From the NCBI GenBank assembly GCA_040112665.1, contig CP157796.1, positions 2,319,501 to 2,383,500 on the forward strand: a DNA stretch of 64,000 bases, read 5' to 3'. A program made the translations under genes and the position numbers. The DNA comes from Oceanicaulis sp. GTDB lineage: Bacteria > Pseudomonadota > Alphaproteobacteria > Caulobacterales > Maricaulaceae. Below are positions 1-9,801 of the stretch, piece after piece. Under the pieces are notes generated by a model. It ran no database searches, was not told where the DNA came from, and saw only the letters and a program-made list of their open reading frames with translations. Position 1 is the stretch's first letter, and every line of letters begins with the position of its first letter.

Positions 1-1033
<1,033 letters not shown>

Positions 1034-1037
<4 letters not shown>

Positions 1038-1357
1038 CCCGCCGCTACTGGTTCGCGCCGCGCCGCCGTGACGGGGCGGGACAGTCCGCTCTGATCGGCC
1101 GGGTGCGGCCTGTCAGCTGGCAGGGCTGGGCGTGCGTGGCGCTGTTCGGCGCCTGCATGGCGATCGGCCTGGCGCTGTGGACCGAGACCGCAGCGCAGGG
1201 CCTGCCGCGCGGCTGGGTCGGCTTCGCCTTTCTGACGATCATCGGAGCCGGGGTCCTGTTCGCCGCGATCAGCGCGAAGAGCGATCCCGACCACACCGCC
1301 GCCGATTACCGCGCGGGCCGGGTGAAGAAGACAACGGACGGACCTGAAAATGCTTGA
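1034..1357 (+). CDS. Small membrane protein embedded in suf operon
   Basis: A 107-residue protein that I do not recognise. It has an Arg-rich N-terminus ([12 protein letters not shown]), two hydrophobic segments (about residues 33-50 and 57-77) and a basic polar tail, suggesting an inner-membrane hairpin protein. The GTG start overlaps the sufB stop by 4 bases and the end overlaps the sufC start by 8, so it is co-translated with the scaffold genes. Third-position GC matches its neighbours. Its place between sufB and sufC hints at a link with Fe-S assembly or membrane attachment, but that is inference from position only. Confidence 0.8.
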
Positions 1358-2114
1358 GATTTCCAACCTTCACGCCCGCGTCGAGACCGAGGAGGGCGAC
1401 GGCCGCCAGATCCTCAAGGGCGTCACGCTGAACGCGCCGTCCGGCGAGGTGCACGCCGTGATGGGCCCGAACGGCTGCGGCAAGTCCACGCTCTCCTACG
1501 TGCTTTCGGGCCGCGAGGGCTATGAGATCACCGAGGGCGGCGCGACGCTTCACGGCGAGGATCTTCTTGCGATGGACCCCGAGGAGCGCGCGGCCAAGGG
1601 CGTGTTCCTGTCCTTCCAGTACCCGGTAGAAATCCCCGGCGTGCCGACGCTCACCTTCGTGAAAGAGGCGCTGAACGCCCAGCGGCGCGCGCGCGGCGAA
1701 GACGAAATGACCGCGCCGGACTTCATGAAGCTCGCGCGGGAAAACGCTGCGAAACTCGGCATTTCGAATGAGATGCTGAAGCGGCCGGTCAATGTCGGTT
1801 TCTCCGGCGGCGAGAAGAAGCGTATGGAGATTTTCCAGGCGCTGATGCTCGAACCCAAGCTTCTGATTCTTGACGAGACCGATTCCGGGCTCGACATCGA
1901 CGCGCTGAAAGTCGTCGCCGAGGGCGTGAACGCGCTGCGCAGCCCCGAGCGCACCATGCTGGTGATCACCCACTATCAGCGCCTGCTCGACTATCTCAAA
2001 CCCGACGTCGTTCACGTGATGAGCGCGGGCAAGATCGCCGCCACGGGCGGGCCGGAGCTGGCGCTGGAACTCGAAAAAGAGGGCTACGACAAATATGTCG
2101 AGGCCGCCGCGTAA
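1350..2114 (+). CDS. sufC: SufC, ABC-type ATPase of the SUF complex
   Basis: A 254-residue cytosolic ABC ATPase that drives conformational change in the SufBC2D scaffold. Motifs in order: Walker A GPNGCGKST (about residue 38), an LSGG-like signature FSGGEKKRME (about residue 150), Walker B LLILDETDSGLD (about 172) and the switch histidine in ITHYQRLL. Length is typical for SufC. It overlaps the preceding small gene by 8 bases and abuts sufD with no spacer, the stop codon being directly followed by the sufD ATG. Confidence 0.98.
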   Translation: MLEISNLHARVETEEGDGRQILKGVTLNAPSGEVHAVMGPNGCGKSTLSYVLSGREGYEITEGGATLHGEDLLAMDPEERAAKGVFLSFQYPVEIPGVPTLTFVKEALNAQRRARGEDEMTAPDFMKLARENAAKLGISNEMLKRPVNVGFSGGEKKRMEIFQALMLEPKLLILDETDSGLDIDALKVVAEGVNALRSPERTMLVITHYQRLLDYLKPDVVHVMSAGKIAATGGPELALELEKEGYDKYVEAAA

Positions 2115-3203
2115 ATGACTGTTCCGGTGAAACTCTCCCCGTTCGAAGAGGCGATGGCGCAGCTTCTGCCCGCCGGCGATCTGCGCGACGCGCTGGCCAG
2201 CCGCGGCCTGCCGCACCGCCGCGTCGAAGAGTGGAAATGGTCCGACCTCAGGACCGTGCTCGCCCGGTTCGACGGCGCGACTGCGCCGCTCGTCGCCGAA
2301 GGCTCGCGCCAGGCCGATTTCGAGCCGAAGCCGGGCTCAGATCTCGTGATGGCGCAGCTCGCCGCAGCGCTCGGCGGTCCGGCCCAGGGCTTTACGCTGG
2401 AAGACGGCGAGACGCTCCGGCTCGACCTCGCCGCCTCGCCCGGCGCGGCCCATCAGGTGTTCGAGATCGTCGTGCCCGAGGGCGCGACCGCGACCGTGCG
2501 CGAGACCTATGCGGCCAGCGAGGGCGCGTTCGCGAACATCGCCGTCGTTCTGAAGATCGGCCGGGGCGGGACCCTGCACCGGGTGATCGAGCAGGACCGC
2601 GCCGCCGGCGGGGTTCTGGTGGTCACCAGCGAGATCGATCTGGCCGAGGAAGCGGCGCTCTATCAGACGACTCTCGGTTTCGGCGCGAAGCTCTGCCGGC
2701 TGGAGACCCATGTGAACCACGCCGGGCGCGGCGCCGGGCTGAGGCTCGACGGCGCCTATCTGGTCGGCGAGGGGCTGCATCTCGACCAGACCACGCTGGT
2801 GCGCCATCTGGGCCCTGACGGGACGACCGAAGAACTGTTCAAGGGCGCGGCGAAGTCCGGCACGGGCGTGTTCCAGGGCAAGATCTTCGTCGATCAGACC
2901 GCTCAGAAGACCGACGCGCAGATGCAGCATCGCGGGCTTCTGCTCGACGATCGCGCCGAGATCGACGCCAAGCCCGAACTCGAGATCTACGCCGACGACG
3001 TGGTCTGCGCGCACGGCAACGCCTTTGGCGCCATCAACGAGGACGCGCTGTTCTACATGCGCCAGCGTGGGCTTTCGGAAACCAAGGCGCGCGCGCTGCT
3101 GACCGAGAGCTTCCTGGCCGAACCGCTCGACCGGATCGCCGACGAGACCCTGCGCGAGACGCTGACCGCGCGCCTGCGCGCCCGCCTGCAGGAGATCGCA
3201 TGA
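2115..3203 (+). CDS. sufD: SufD, scaffold partner of SufB
   Basis: A 362-residue SufD, the SufB paralogue that completes the SufBC2D scaffold and helps iron entry. The C-terminal core shows the shared SufB/SufD fold: a beta-helix followed by the helical end with CAHGNAFGAINEDALFYMRQRGL, here given only as position about 297-320, which matches the typical HGxxxGxxxExxxFYxxxRG pattern. The N-terminus (FEEAMAQLLPAGDLRDALASRGLP) resembles the SufD N-terminal helical region including the RRVEEWKWSDL stretch. The start directly follows the sufC stop; the end overlaps sufS by ATGA. Confidence 0.95.
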   Translation: MTVPVKLSPFEEAMAQLLPAGDLRDALASRGLPHRRVEEWKWSDLRTVLARFDGATAPLVAEGSRQADFEPKPGSDLVMAQLAAALGGPAQGFTLEDGETLRLDLAASPGAAHQVFEIVVPEGATATVRETYAASEGAFANIAVVLKIGRGGTLHRVIEQDRAAGGVLVVTSEIDLAEEAALYQTTLGFGAKLCRLETHVNHAGRGAGLRLDGAYLVGEGLHLDQTTLVRHLGPDGTTEELFKGAAKSGTGVFQGKIFVDQTAQKTDAQMQHRGLLLDDRAEIDAKPELEIYADDVVCAHGNAFGAINEDALFYMRQRGLSETKARALLTESFLAEPLDRIADETLRETLTARLRARLQEIA

Positions 3204-4441
3204 CCGCGCTCGCCCGCACCGAACCGCGCTTCGACGCCGAGGCCTTGCGCGCCGAGTTCCCGATCCTCGCGCGCGAGGTGAACGGCAAGCCGCTGGTCTA
3301 TCTCGACAATGCGGCTTCGGCGCAGAAGCCCGAAGCCGTCATCGAGGCGGTCGCGAACGTCTGGCGGCATTCCTATGCGAACGTGCATCGCGGGCTTCAC
3401 ACGCTGGCGAACGAAGCCACAGAGGCGTTCGAGCTGACCCGCCGCAAGGTGGCCGACCTGCTGAACGCGGCCGGCCCTGAGCAGATCGTCTTCACCAAGG
3501 GCGCGACCGAGGCGATCAACCTCGTCGCCGACAGTTTCGGTGCGACGCTGGAACAGGGTGACGAGATCATCCTGTCGCAGATGGAGCACCATTCGAACAT
3601 CGTGCCCTGGCATTTCCTGCGCGAACGCAAGGGCGTGGTGATCAAATGGGTCCCGGTGGACGAGGCCGGCGCGCTCGATCTTGACGCTTATGAGAAGCTC
3701 TTCACGCCGCGCACGAAGCTTGTGAGCCTGGTGCACATGTCCAACGTGCTGGGCACGGTGAACCCGGCGAAACGCCTGACCGAGATCGCCCACGCCAAAG
3801 GCGCGGCGATCCTGTTCGACGGCACGCAGGCGACCGTGCACATGCCCGTCGACGTCGCCGAGATCGGCTGTGATTTCTACGTCTTCACCGGTCACAAGCT
3901 CTACGGCCCGAACGGGGTGGGCGCGCTCTGTGCGGCCGGCGACTGGCTGCAGCGCCTGAGGCCCTATCAGGGCGGGGGCGAGATGATCGCCGAGGTGAGC
4001 GAAGAGGGCGTGGTCTACGCCGACGTGCCCCACAAGTTCGAGGCCGGCACCCCCGCCATCGCCGACGTGATCGGCCTGGGCGCCGCCATCGACTGGGTGA
4101 ACGCGCTCGATCGCACCGCCGCGCTGAACCATGAGCGGGCGCTGCTGGACCGGGCCGAAGCCGCGCTGAGCGAGATCGACGCGATCCGGCTGTTCGGCCG
4201 CACCCAGGACAAGGGCGCGATCGCGAGCTTCGTGATCGAGGGGGCCCATCCCCACGACCTCGCCCAGCTGATGGACAAGTACGGCGTCGCCGTGCGCGCG
4301 GGCCATCACTGCGCCCATCCGCTGATGAAACGCTACGGCGTGCCCGGCACGGTGCGCGCCAGTTTCGCCGTCTACAACACCGAGGCCGAAGTCGACGCCA
4401 TGATCGAGGCGTTGAACAAGGCCAAGAGCTTTCTCATCTAG
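3200..4441 (+). CDS. sufS: SufS, cysteine desulfurase
   Basis: A 413-residue class V PLP enzyme that takes sulfur from L-cysteine as a persulfide for the SUF scaffold. The PLP lysine lies in FTGHKLYGPNG (about Lys233) and the persulfide-forming cysteine in RAGHHCAHP (about Cys371). Other family signs are the YLDNAASAQKP N-terminus and the SQMEHHSNIVPW block. The type is group II (SufS/CsdA). The start overlaps the sufD stop (ATGA). No sufE homologue is visible in the window, so the sulfur-transfer partner must be encoded elsewhere. Confidence 0.97.
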   Translation: MTALARTEPRFDAEALRAEFPILAREVNGKPLVYLDNAASAQKPEAVIEAVANVWRHSYANVHRGLHTLANEATEAFELTRRKVADLLNAAGPEQIVFTKGATEAINLVADSFGATLEQGDEIILSQMEHHSNIVPWHFLRERKGVVIKWVPVDEAGALDLDAYEKLFTPRTKLVSLVHMSNVLGTVNPAKRLTEIAHAKGAAILFDGTQATVHMPVDVAEIGCDFYVFTGHKLYGPNGVGALCAAGDWLQRLRPYQGGGEMIAEVSEEGVVYADVPHKFEAGTPAIADVIGLGAAIDWVNALDRTAALNHERALLDRAEAALSEIDAIRLFGRTQDKGAIASFVIEGAHPHDLAQLMDKYGVAVRAGHHCAHPLMKRYGVPGTVRASFAVYNTEAEVDAMIEALNKAKSFLI

Positions 4442-4447
4442 GGGGCG

Positions 4448-4879
4448 ATGATGAACGATGTGAGCACAGAGCGCCGCGAGCGCGACATGATCGACCTCGA
4501 CACGCCCGCCGCGCCGCAGGTCGAGACGAAAGCGCCGCCCGCCGGCGCCGAGCCCGACCTGCCGCCCGAGGAGATCGAGCGGATCACCAATGACGTGATC
4601 GCCGCGCTGAAAAGCGTGCACGATCCCGAAATCCCCGCCGACATCTACGAGCTGGGGCTGATCTATCAGGTCGATCTCGAAGCCGAGGGCGTGCTGAAGG
4701 TCGAGATGACGCTGACCGCGCCGGGCTGCCCGGTCGCCGGCGAGATGCCCGGCTGGGTCAAGGACGCCTGCGAGACCGTGGAGGGCGTCGAGCGCGCCGA
4801 CGTCACGCTGACCTTCGATCCGCCCTGGACGCCGGACCGCATGTCCGACGAGGCCAAGCTGACGCTGAACATGTTCTAA
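4448..4879 (+). CDS. sufT: SufT-like Fe-S assembly protein (DUF59/MIP18 family)
   Basis: A 143-residue protein with an acidic, Pro-rich N-terminal extension (about residues 1-45) followed by a DUF59 domain: DPEIPADIYELGLIYQV and the TAPGCPVAGEMP segment with the conserved cysteine. SufT proteins of this type act in Fe-S cluster maturation or delivery, and their genes commonly sit next to sufS in alphaproteobacteria. Two adjacent ATG codons (4448 and 4451) are both possible starts. It follows sufS by 6 bases and is separated from sufA by a hairpin-bearing 72-base gap. Confidence 0.9.
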   Translation: MMNDVSTERRERDMIDLDTPAAPQVETKAPPAGAEPDLPPEEIERITNDVIAALKSVHDPEIPADIYELGLIYQVDLEAEGVLKVEMTLTAPGCPVAGEMPGWVKDACETVEGVERADVTLTFDPPWTPDRMSDEAKLTLNMF

Positions 4880-4890
4880 TTGAGTGGTCG

Positions 4891-4933
4891 CCTTTTCGAA
4901 CTGCAAAACCGGTCCCCACTTTTGCTGAAAAGG
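4891..4933 (+). repeat. Nested palindrome between sufT and sufA
   Basis: An interrupted palindrome. The outer arms CCTTTTC (4891-4897) and GAAAAGG (4927-4933) flank inner arms GCAAAA (4903-4908) and TTTTGC (4920-4925) around CCGGTCCCCAC. The core resembles the GCAAAACCGGTTCCCACTTTTGC-type intergenic palindromes I recall as widespread in alphaproteobacteria. As RNA it would form a stem-loop in the sufT-sufA spacer, so it could be an mRNA processing or stability element or a dispersed repeat. It has no U-tract and is not a classical terminator. Confidence 0.6.
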
Positions 4934-4951
4934 CTCCAGAGGAGTTAGCGA

Positions 4952-5308
4952 ATGCGCGAACGACCCAAGGCCGTCACCCTGACCGACGCCGCCGCAGAGC
5001 GCGTCAAATCGCTCATGGCCAAGAGCGAGAAGGGCTTTCTGCGCGTCGGCGTGAAGAACGGCGGCTGTGCGGGGATGGAATACGTCATGGACTATGTCGA
5101 CGAGCCCGACGCGCTCGACGAACGGGTCCAGGACAAGGGCGTGGAGATCGTGGTCGACGCGAAATCGCTGCTCTTCCTTCTGGGCAGCCAGCTCGACTAC
5201 GAAGTCACGCCGCTGCACGCGAAATTCGTGTTCAGAAACCCCAACGAGACCGACGCCTGCGGCTGCGGTGAAAGCGTGACGCTCACCGCAGCTAAGCTCG
5301 ACGGATAG
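4952..5308 (+). CDS. sufA: SufA, A-type Fe-S carrier (HesB/IscA family)
   Basis: A 118-residue A-type carrier protein that receives clusters from the scaffold and hands them to apoproteins. The three conserved cysteines are visible: one in NGGCAGMEY and two in the C-terminal ACGCGES motif. The ATG has a purine-rich ribosome-binding site (GAGGAG) about 7 bases upstream. It is the last gene of the suf cluster, followed by a short GC-rich hairpin before the unrelated glutathione transferase gene. Confidence 0.93.
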   Translation: MRERPKAVTLTDAAAERVKSLMAKSEKGFLRVGVKNGGCAGMEYVMDYVDEPDALDERVQDKGVEIVVDAKSLLFLLGSQLDYEVTPLHAKFVFRNPNETDACGCGESVTLTAAKLDG

Positions 5309-5329
5309 GGCGCGTCGCCGGATAAAGCG

Positions 5330-5344
5330 GGCTGCGCCGCAGCC
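5330..5344 (+). terminator. Possible terminator hairpin after sufA
   Basis: GGCTGC (5330-5335) and GCAGCC (5339-5344) form a 6-bp stem with a 3-base loop, followed by TTGCCTT rather than a clean T-run. It lies 21 bases past the sufA stop and would separate the suf operon from the next gene. The stem is short, so this is weak. Confidence 0.3.
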
Positions 5345-5399
5345 TTGCCTTCGGCGCGCGGTGGGGCAGATTGGATCACGCCTATCGGGGATGTGATCT

Positions 5400-6002
5400 G
5401 TGAAGCTCTACTACTCGCCGACCTCGCCTTACGCCCGCAAGTGCCGGGCGCTGATCATCGAAAAAAGCCTCGAGCGGAAGGTGGAGTGCGTGGAATGCGC
5501 GCCGCTCGACGATCCCGCCGAGCTGCAGGCGCTCAACCCGCTGGGCAAGGTGCCTGCGCTGGAGCGCGAGCGCGGCCCGGCGCTGATGGATTCCCCGCTG
5601 ATCTGCGATTATCTCGACGGGCTCACCGAGGAAAACTGGATCCCGAGAAACGGCGAGAGCCGCATTCTCGTGCTGCGCCAGCAGGCGCTGGCCGACGGGC
5701 TGATCGATCTGACGATCGGCCGCCGCATCGAGCTGATGCGCGAGGAAAACCTGCGCTGGGAGTTCTGGTCGGGGCGCTGGGAAGCCGCGATCGGACGCAC
5801 GCTCGCGAGCCTCGACGCAGAGCGCGGCCAGTTCGAGCGCTCGGTCGATCTCGGCGCGCTCTCGGTGGCTGTGGCCCTGTGCTATCTCGATCTTCGCTAC
5901 GCCGAGCTGGACTGGCGCGGCCAGTACCCCGAGCTCGACGCCTTTGCGAAGCGGTGGAGCGAGCGCGAAAGCTTCAAGCTCACCGAGCCGCCGGCGGCCT
6001 GA
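5400..6002 (+). CDS. Glutathione S-transferase family protein
   Basis: A 200-residue cytosolic GST-fold protein. The N-terminal thioredoxin-like domain is clear: KLYYSPTSPYARKCR at the start, then LNPLGKVPAL with the cis-proline and MDSPLICDYLD as the glutathione gamma-glutamyl site. The C-terminal half is all-helical. The GTG start follows the suf operon by 91 bases. The substrate cannot be told from sequence. The stop is immediately followed by the ATG of the TfoX-like gene, so the two probably form a short operon. Confidence 0.85.
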   Translation: MKLYYSPTSPYARKCRALIIEKSLERKVECVECAPLDDPAELQALNPLGKVPALERERGPALMDSPLICDYLDGLTEENWIPRNGESRILVLRQQALADGLIDLTIGRRIELMREENLRWEFWSGRWEAAIGRTLASLDAERGQFERSVDLGALSVAVALCYLDLRYAELDWRGQYPELDAFAKRWSERESFKLTEPPAA

Positions 6003-6003
6003 A

Positions 6004-6339
6004 ATGGCTGTCTCGGCGGCGTTTCTCGATTTCGCCTGCGAGCTGTTCGCCCCGATCGGTCCGACGCGCCCCCGCCGCATGTTCGGCGGGGCGGGAATCT
6101 ACGCCCACGACCTGATGTTCGCGCTCGTCGCGGACGATACGATCTATCTCAAGGCCGACGAGGCGCTGGCGGCGGACCTTGAAGCAGAAGGGTGCGGGCC
6201 CTTCATATTCACGCCGAAGTCCGGCGAGCCAGCGCAGATGAATTACTGGCGGCTACCTGAAGCGGCGCTGGACGATCCCGAACTCGCCGAGCGCTGGGGG
6301 CGGCGCGCGTTCGAAGTCGCGCTCAGGGCGAAGCGGTAG
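6004..6339 (+). CDS. TfoX N-terminal domain protein
   Basis: A 111-residue protein consisting of a TfoX N-terminal domain: RRMFGGAGIYAHDLMFALVADDTIYLKAD is the family hallmark (positions about 23-51) and MNYWRLPEA follows near the C-terminus. Only the N-domain is present; full-length TfoX/Sxy competence regulators carry a further C-terminal domain. The ATG at 6004 sits one base after the stop of the preceding GST gene; an upstream in-frame start inside that gene is less likely. The last 17 bases overlap the convergent membrane-protein gene. Its role here is unknown. Confidence 0.85.
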   Translation: MAVSAAFLDFACELFAPIGPTRPRRMFGGAGIYAHDLMFALVADDTIYLKADEALAADLEAEGCGPFIFTPKSGEPAQMNYWRLPEAALDDPELAERWGRRAFEVALRAKR

Positions 6340-7054
6340 CGCCGCCGCCTGCGGCGTCCGCCCGCCGCTGGGCCAGCACGCCGCAGCCATAGGCGACCGC
6401 GCCGATCAGCGCGAAGAGAAAGCCCGCCATCGGCCCGAACGGCTCCGGCAGCAAATAACCGCAAGCCACCACGACCACGGTGATCGCCATGATGCCGATC
6501 GCCACCTCTACCTCGTAGCGCGTCCAGGCGCGCTCGGTCGGATCGAGCCCGATCTCGTCGGCGCGGTTCAGCGCATGAGCGTAAAGCAGGGCGAACACGA
6601 TCTGCACGCCGATGTAAAACAGGCCGAACACCAGATAGAGGGTGGGGACCTGATCGATCTGCAGCATGGCGACGATCTCGGACTCGGTCTCGAACCCGCC
6701 GGTGAAGAAGGTGATCACGAAGTCCGCCATAAAGCGCAACGGGTAGACGAAGATCAGCACCAGCAAGAGCAGCACGGCGTTCAGCAACACCGTCCAGCCG
6801 TCCTGCAGCCCGTAGCGGCGGAAAAAGACGTGATGGGTGTGCCAGATCGTCAGGATCAGCGCGAAGCACGCCGTCACTGCGATCGCGTCGCGCCAAAGCC
6901 CTGAAAGATCGGCGAAAGAGTCAGGTACGCCCTGCGCCGCCGTCAGCGTCAGCACCAGCGCGAACACGATGTCGGACAGGTTCTCGACGCGGCTGACATC
7001 CGGGCTGCGCCAGCTGAAATGCGGTTCGCCGCGGAGGAGAGGGTGGCGGGCCAT
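6323..7054 (-). CDS. TMEM175/DUF1211-family membrane protein, putative potassium channel
   Basis: A 243-residue integral membrane protein with about six hydrophobic segments. The first helix holds RVENLSDIVFALVLTL, a variant of the RxxxFSD signature of TMEM175 channels, and the second holds the WHTHHVFFRRY block. Bacterial members conduct potassium; here Leu replaces the Phe of the signature. I chose the ATG at 7054 over an upstream TTG because AAGGAG lies 7 bases before it. The 3' end overlaps the convergent TfoX-like gene. Confidence 0.75.
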   Translation of the reverse strand: MARHPLLRGEPHFSWRSPDVSRVENLSDIVFALVLTLTAAQGVPDSFADLSGLWRDAIAVTACFALILTIWHTHHVFFRRYGLQDGWTVLLNAVLLLLVLIFVYPLRFMADFVITFFTGGFETESEIVAMLQIDQVPTLYLVFGLFYIGVQIVFALLYAHALNRADEIGLDPTERAWTRYEVEVAIGIMAITVVVVACGYLLPEPFGPMAGFLFALIGAVAYGCGVLAQRRADAAGGGATASP

Positions 7055-7110
7055 GAAGCGCTCCTTGGTCAAGGAAGCTTAGGCCCGCCGCAGGCTCACG
7101 TTAAGCGTCT

Positions 7111-8184
7111 TCAGGCCGCCGCTTCGGCCGCGCCGCCGGCGGCGTCGACCGTGATGCGGTTCCGGCCGGTCTGCTTGGATTTATAGAGATTGGTGTCGCA
7201 GCGCTCGATCAGGCACTCGACCGATTCGCCTTCGCGGAATTCCGACACGCCCAGCGAGACGGTGATGTTGCCGAGATCCTCGTTGGTGGATTTGCGAAGC
7301 AGGCGCTTGCTTTCGACCGTGGCGCGGACCTTCTCGGCCAGGTCGCGGGCTTCGGCGACGCCGGCGTTGGGCATCACCACGCCGAATTCCTCGCCGCCAT
7401 AGCGGGCGACCACGAAGCCTTCCTTGGAGAAGCGCGACAGGCAGGCCGCCACGAAGCGGATGATCTGGTCGCCGGTCTGGTGGCCCCAGGTGTCGTTGAA
7501 GCGCTTGAAGTGGTCGATGTCGCACAGGATCAGCGAGAAGGGCTCGCCCTTCAGGTCCGCGTCCCGGCGCGCCTTGCGCATGGTCTCGTCGAAGCGCTTG
7601 CGGTTCGCAACGCCGGTCAGCGCGTCGGTCATCGCCTCTTCGCGGACCTTTTCGAGATTGTTCTTCAGCTGATCGACCTCCTGGGAGGTCTCCTGCAGCC
7701 GGCGTTCGAGCTCGCGCGAGCGGCGCTGCATGCGCGCGGTGGCGGCGACGAGGCCTTCCACCATGCGCTTGACCGATGCGGAGTCGGTCGCCTGATCGAG
7801 CTGGCCGGACGCGCCGGCGAGCGCTTCGCCGTAAGCGGCGGTGTCGCGTTCGGCGGCCTCGAGTGTTTTCACGACCGCGCCGAGCTCGCGGCTCATCGCG
7901 CCGCCCGCGTCGATCACCGCATCCTGGATGCGCTTGAAGGTGAAATGCTTGTCGTAGAGCCCGTCGAGGAAATCCTGGTCGAGCGCCTCGCCCTTTTCGA
8001 GCTTCTGGCCGAGTTCGGCGCACAGCTCGGGGTAGGTGTCCGAGACGTACGCGGTGAACAGCGAATAATTCTGAGCGGTGGGCGCCAGCCCGTGCTCAGC
8101 CATGAAGTCGAGCGCCTTTCTGGCGAGCTCGATACCTTCGGCGGTTTGAAGTCGACCGTTCACCTGTGAACCCCGTTTAGCCAC
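7111..8184 (-). CDS. Diguanylate cyclase (GGDEF), DgcB-like
   Basis: A 357-residue cytosolic protein. Residues about 15-75 form a helical N-terminal region typical of DgcB-type cyclases (LARKALDFMAEHGLAP, YDKHF). A coiled coil follows at about 120-190 (RRSRELERRLQETSQEVDQ) and then a GGDEF domain with the active-site motif RYGGEEF. It should make cyclic di-GMP from GTP. The residues five upstream of GGEEF (KEGF) do not match an RxxD inhibitory site, so product feedback at that site is unlikely. No membrane segment or sensor domain is seen. The start is GTG. Confidence 0.9.
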   Translation of the reverse strand: MAKRGSQVNGRLQTAEGIELARKALDFMAEHGLAPTAQNYSLFTAYVSDTYPELCAELGQKLEKGEALDQDFLDGLYDKHFTFKRIQDAVIDAGGAMSRELGAVVKTLEAAERDTAAYGEALAGASGQLDQATDSASVKRMVEGLVAATARMQRRSRELERRLQETSQEVDQLKNNLEKVREEAMTDALTGVANRKRFDETMRKARRDADLKGEPFSLILCDIDHFKRFNDTWGHQTGDQIIRFVAACLSRFSKEGFVVARYGGEEFGVVMPNAGVAEARDLAEKVRATVESKRLLRKSTNEDLGNITVSLGVSEFREGESVECLIERCDTNLYKSKQTGRNRITVDAAGGAAEAAA

Positions 8185-8257
8185 GGGCGCATTCTGCCAT
8201 ACGCCTCTTCTGGGTTCACACCCTAGGGACCGAATGGAAAAATCAGGTAAACGCCGG

Positions 8258-9709
8258 TCAGATCGCCGGACGGAGCAGGAAGTCCGGCACGTGGTCGCCG
8301 AAACCCGGCGCTGCGGTCGCCTTGTCGCGAGGGCGGCGAGAGCGATCCTCGCGCGGCGCGTCGCGCTCGGCCTTCGCTTCAGATCTGGCGGGCTCGGGCT
8401 TTTTCGCCTCGTCCTTCGCCTCGACGGTCTCGGCGTCGTTCGCAGCCTCGGCCTCGGCCTTCTTCCGGCGGCCGCCGCGGCGGCGCTTGGGCTTGTCCCC
8501 GGAGGCGGGTTTGTCAGCCGCCTGCGCCTCCGCCGCAGGCGTCTCGGCGGGCGCTTCGGCGGGTTTTTCCGCCTTGGCCTTTCCGCCCGACAGATCGAGC
8601 GTTTCCGGTTCGCGGCCGATCAGCTCGACGACTTTGGCGAGCGACTTGCGGTCTTCGGGCGTGACCAGCGTCACCGCCTCGCCCTTCATGCCCGCCCGGC
8701 CGGTCCGGCCGATCCGGTGCACGTAGTCGTCAGCGTTCCGCGATACGTCGTAATTGAACACGTGGCTGACCGCCGGGATGTCCAGACCGCGCGCCGCGAC
8801 GTCGGAGGCGACCAGCAGGCGCAGCTCGCCGGATTTGAACTGGGCCAGCGTCTTGGTGCGCTGTGACTGATCGAGATCGCCGTGGATCGGCGCGGCGGAC
8901 AGCCCGTGGCGCTGCAGCGAGCGGGCGACGATGTCCACGTCGCGCTTGCGATTGCAGAAGATGATCCCGTTCTTCACGCCCTCGCGGTCGATCGCCTTGC
9001 GCAGCGCGTCGCGCTTGGACTTGGCCTGGTTGTCGCCGACCTTGACGATGTACTGGGTGATCGTCTCCGCGGTCGAGGCCGGACGGGAGACTTCCACGCG
9101 CTCGGGATCCTTCAGGAAGGTGTCCACCAGGCGCTGGATCTCCTTGGGCATGGTCGCGGAGAAGAACAGCGTCTGCCGGCGCGGCGGCAGCAGCTTCATG
9201 ATCCGCTCGATGTCGGGGATGAAGCCCATGTCCAGCATGCGGTCGGCTTCGTCGATCACCAGGATCTCGATGCCCATCAGCATCAGCCCGCCGCGCTCCA
9301 CCAGATCGAGCAGGCGGCCGGGCGTGGCGATCAGGATGTCCACGCCCTGGTCGATCAGGCGCTTTTGCGGCTCGAAAGCCACGCCGCCGATCAGCAGCGC
9401 CATCTGGAGCTTGTGGTTCTTGGTGTAGGTCTTGACGTTGTCGGCGACCTGGTCGGCCAGCTCGCGCGTCGGCGCCAGGATCAGCGAGCGCGGCATGCGC
9501 GCCCGGGCCCGTCCGCGCGACAGGCGCTCGATCATCGGCAGGGTGAAGCTGGCGGTCTTGCCCGTACCGGTCTGGGCGATGCCCAGAACGTCTCGTCCGG
9601 TCAGCGCCACCGGAATCGCGCCGGCCTGGATCGGAGTGGGGGACGTGTAGCCGGCGTCGGCGATGGCCGAAAGCAGGGCCGGGCTGAGCCCGAGATCGTC
9701 GAAAGTCAT
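8258..9709 (-). CDS. rhlE: DEAD-box RNA helicase, RhlE type
   Basis: A 483-residue ATP-dependent RNA helicase. All superfamily 2 motifs are visible: AQTGTGKT, PTRELADQ, TPGRLLDL, DEADRMLDMGF, FSATMP, VASDVAARGLDIP and HRIGRTGRAG. About 110 C-terminal residues form a charged Ala/Glu/Lys tail with an RRRGGRRKK patch, typical of RNA-binding tails in RhlE-like enzymes, ending in a short hydrophobic FGDHVPDFLLRPAI. I chose the ATG at 9709 (MTFDDLGLSP) because the family starts with this F-x-x-L-G-L motif; a longer frame adds 29 unrelated residues. Expected roles are ribosome assembly and RNA turnover. Confidence 0.92.
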   Translation of the reverse strand: MTFDDLGLSPALLSAIADAGYTSPTPIQAGAIPVALTGRDVLGIAQTGTGKTASFTLPMIERLSRGRARARMPRSLILAPTRELADQVADNVKTYTKNHKLQMALLIGGVAFEPQKRLIDQGVDILIATPGRLLDLVERGGLMLMGIEILVIDEADRMLDMGFIPDIERIMKLLPPRRQTLFFSATMPKEIQRLVDTFLKDPERVEVSRPASTAETITQYIVKVGDNQAKSKRDALRKAIDREGVKNGIIFCNRKRDVDIVARSLQRHGLSAAPIHGDLDQSQRTKTLAQFKSGELRLLVASDVAARGLDIPAVSHVFNYDVSRNADDYVHRIGRTGRAGMKGEAVTLVTPEDRKSLAKVVELIGREPETLDLSGGKAKAEKPAEAPAETPAAEAQAADKPASGDKPKRRRGGRRKKAEAEAANDAETVEAKDEAKKPEPARSEAKAERDAPREDRSRRPRDKATAAPGFGDHVPDFLLRPAI

Positions 9710-9801
9710 GCGCCTCGCTGGGATCGCTCGTTCGGTCGCCTGTCGGAAAAGGCGAATCTGCGCCGTGCGTCGGCGCTCCGCGTCGGCCCGGAACATAAGA
9801 A

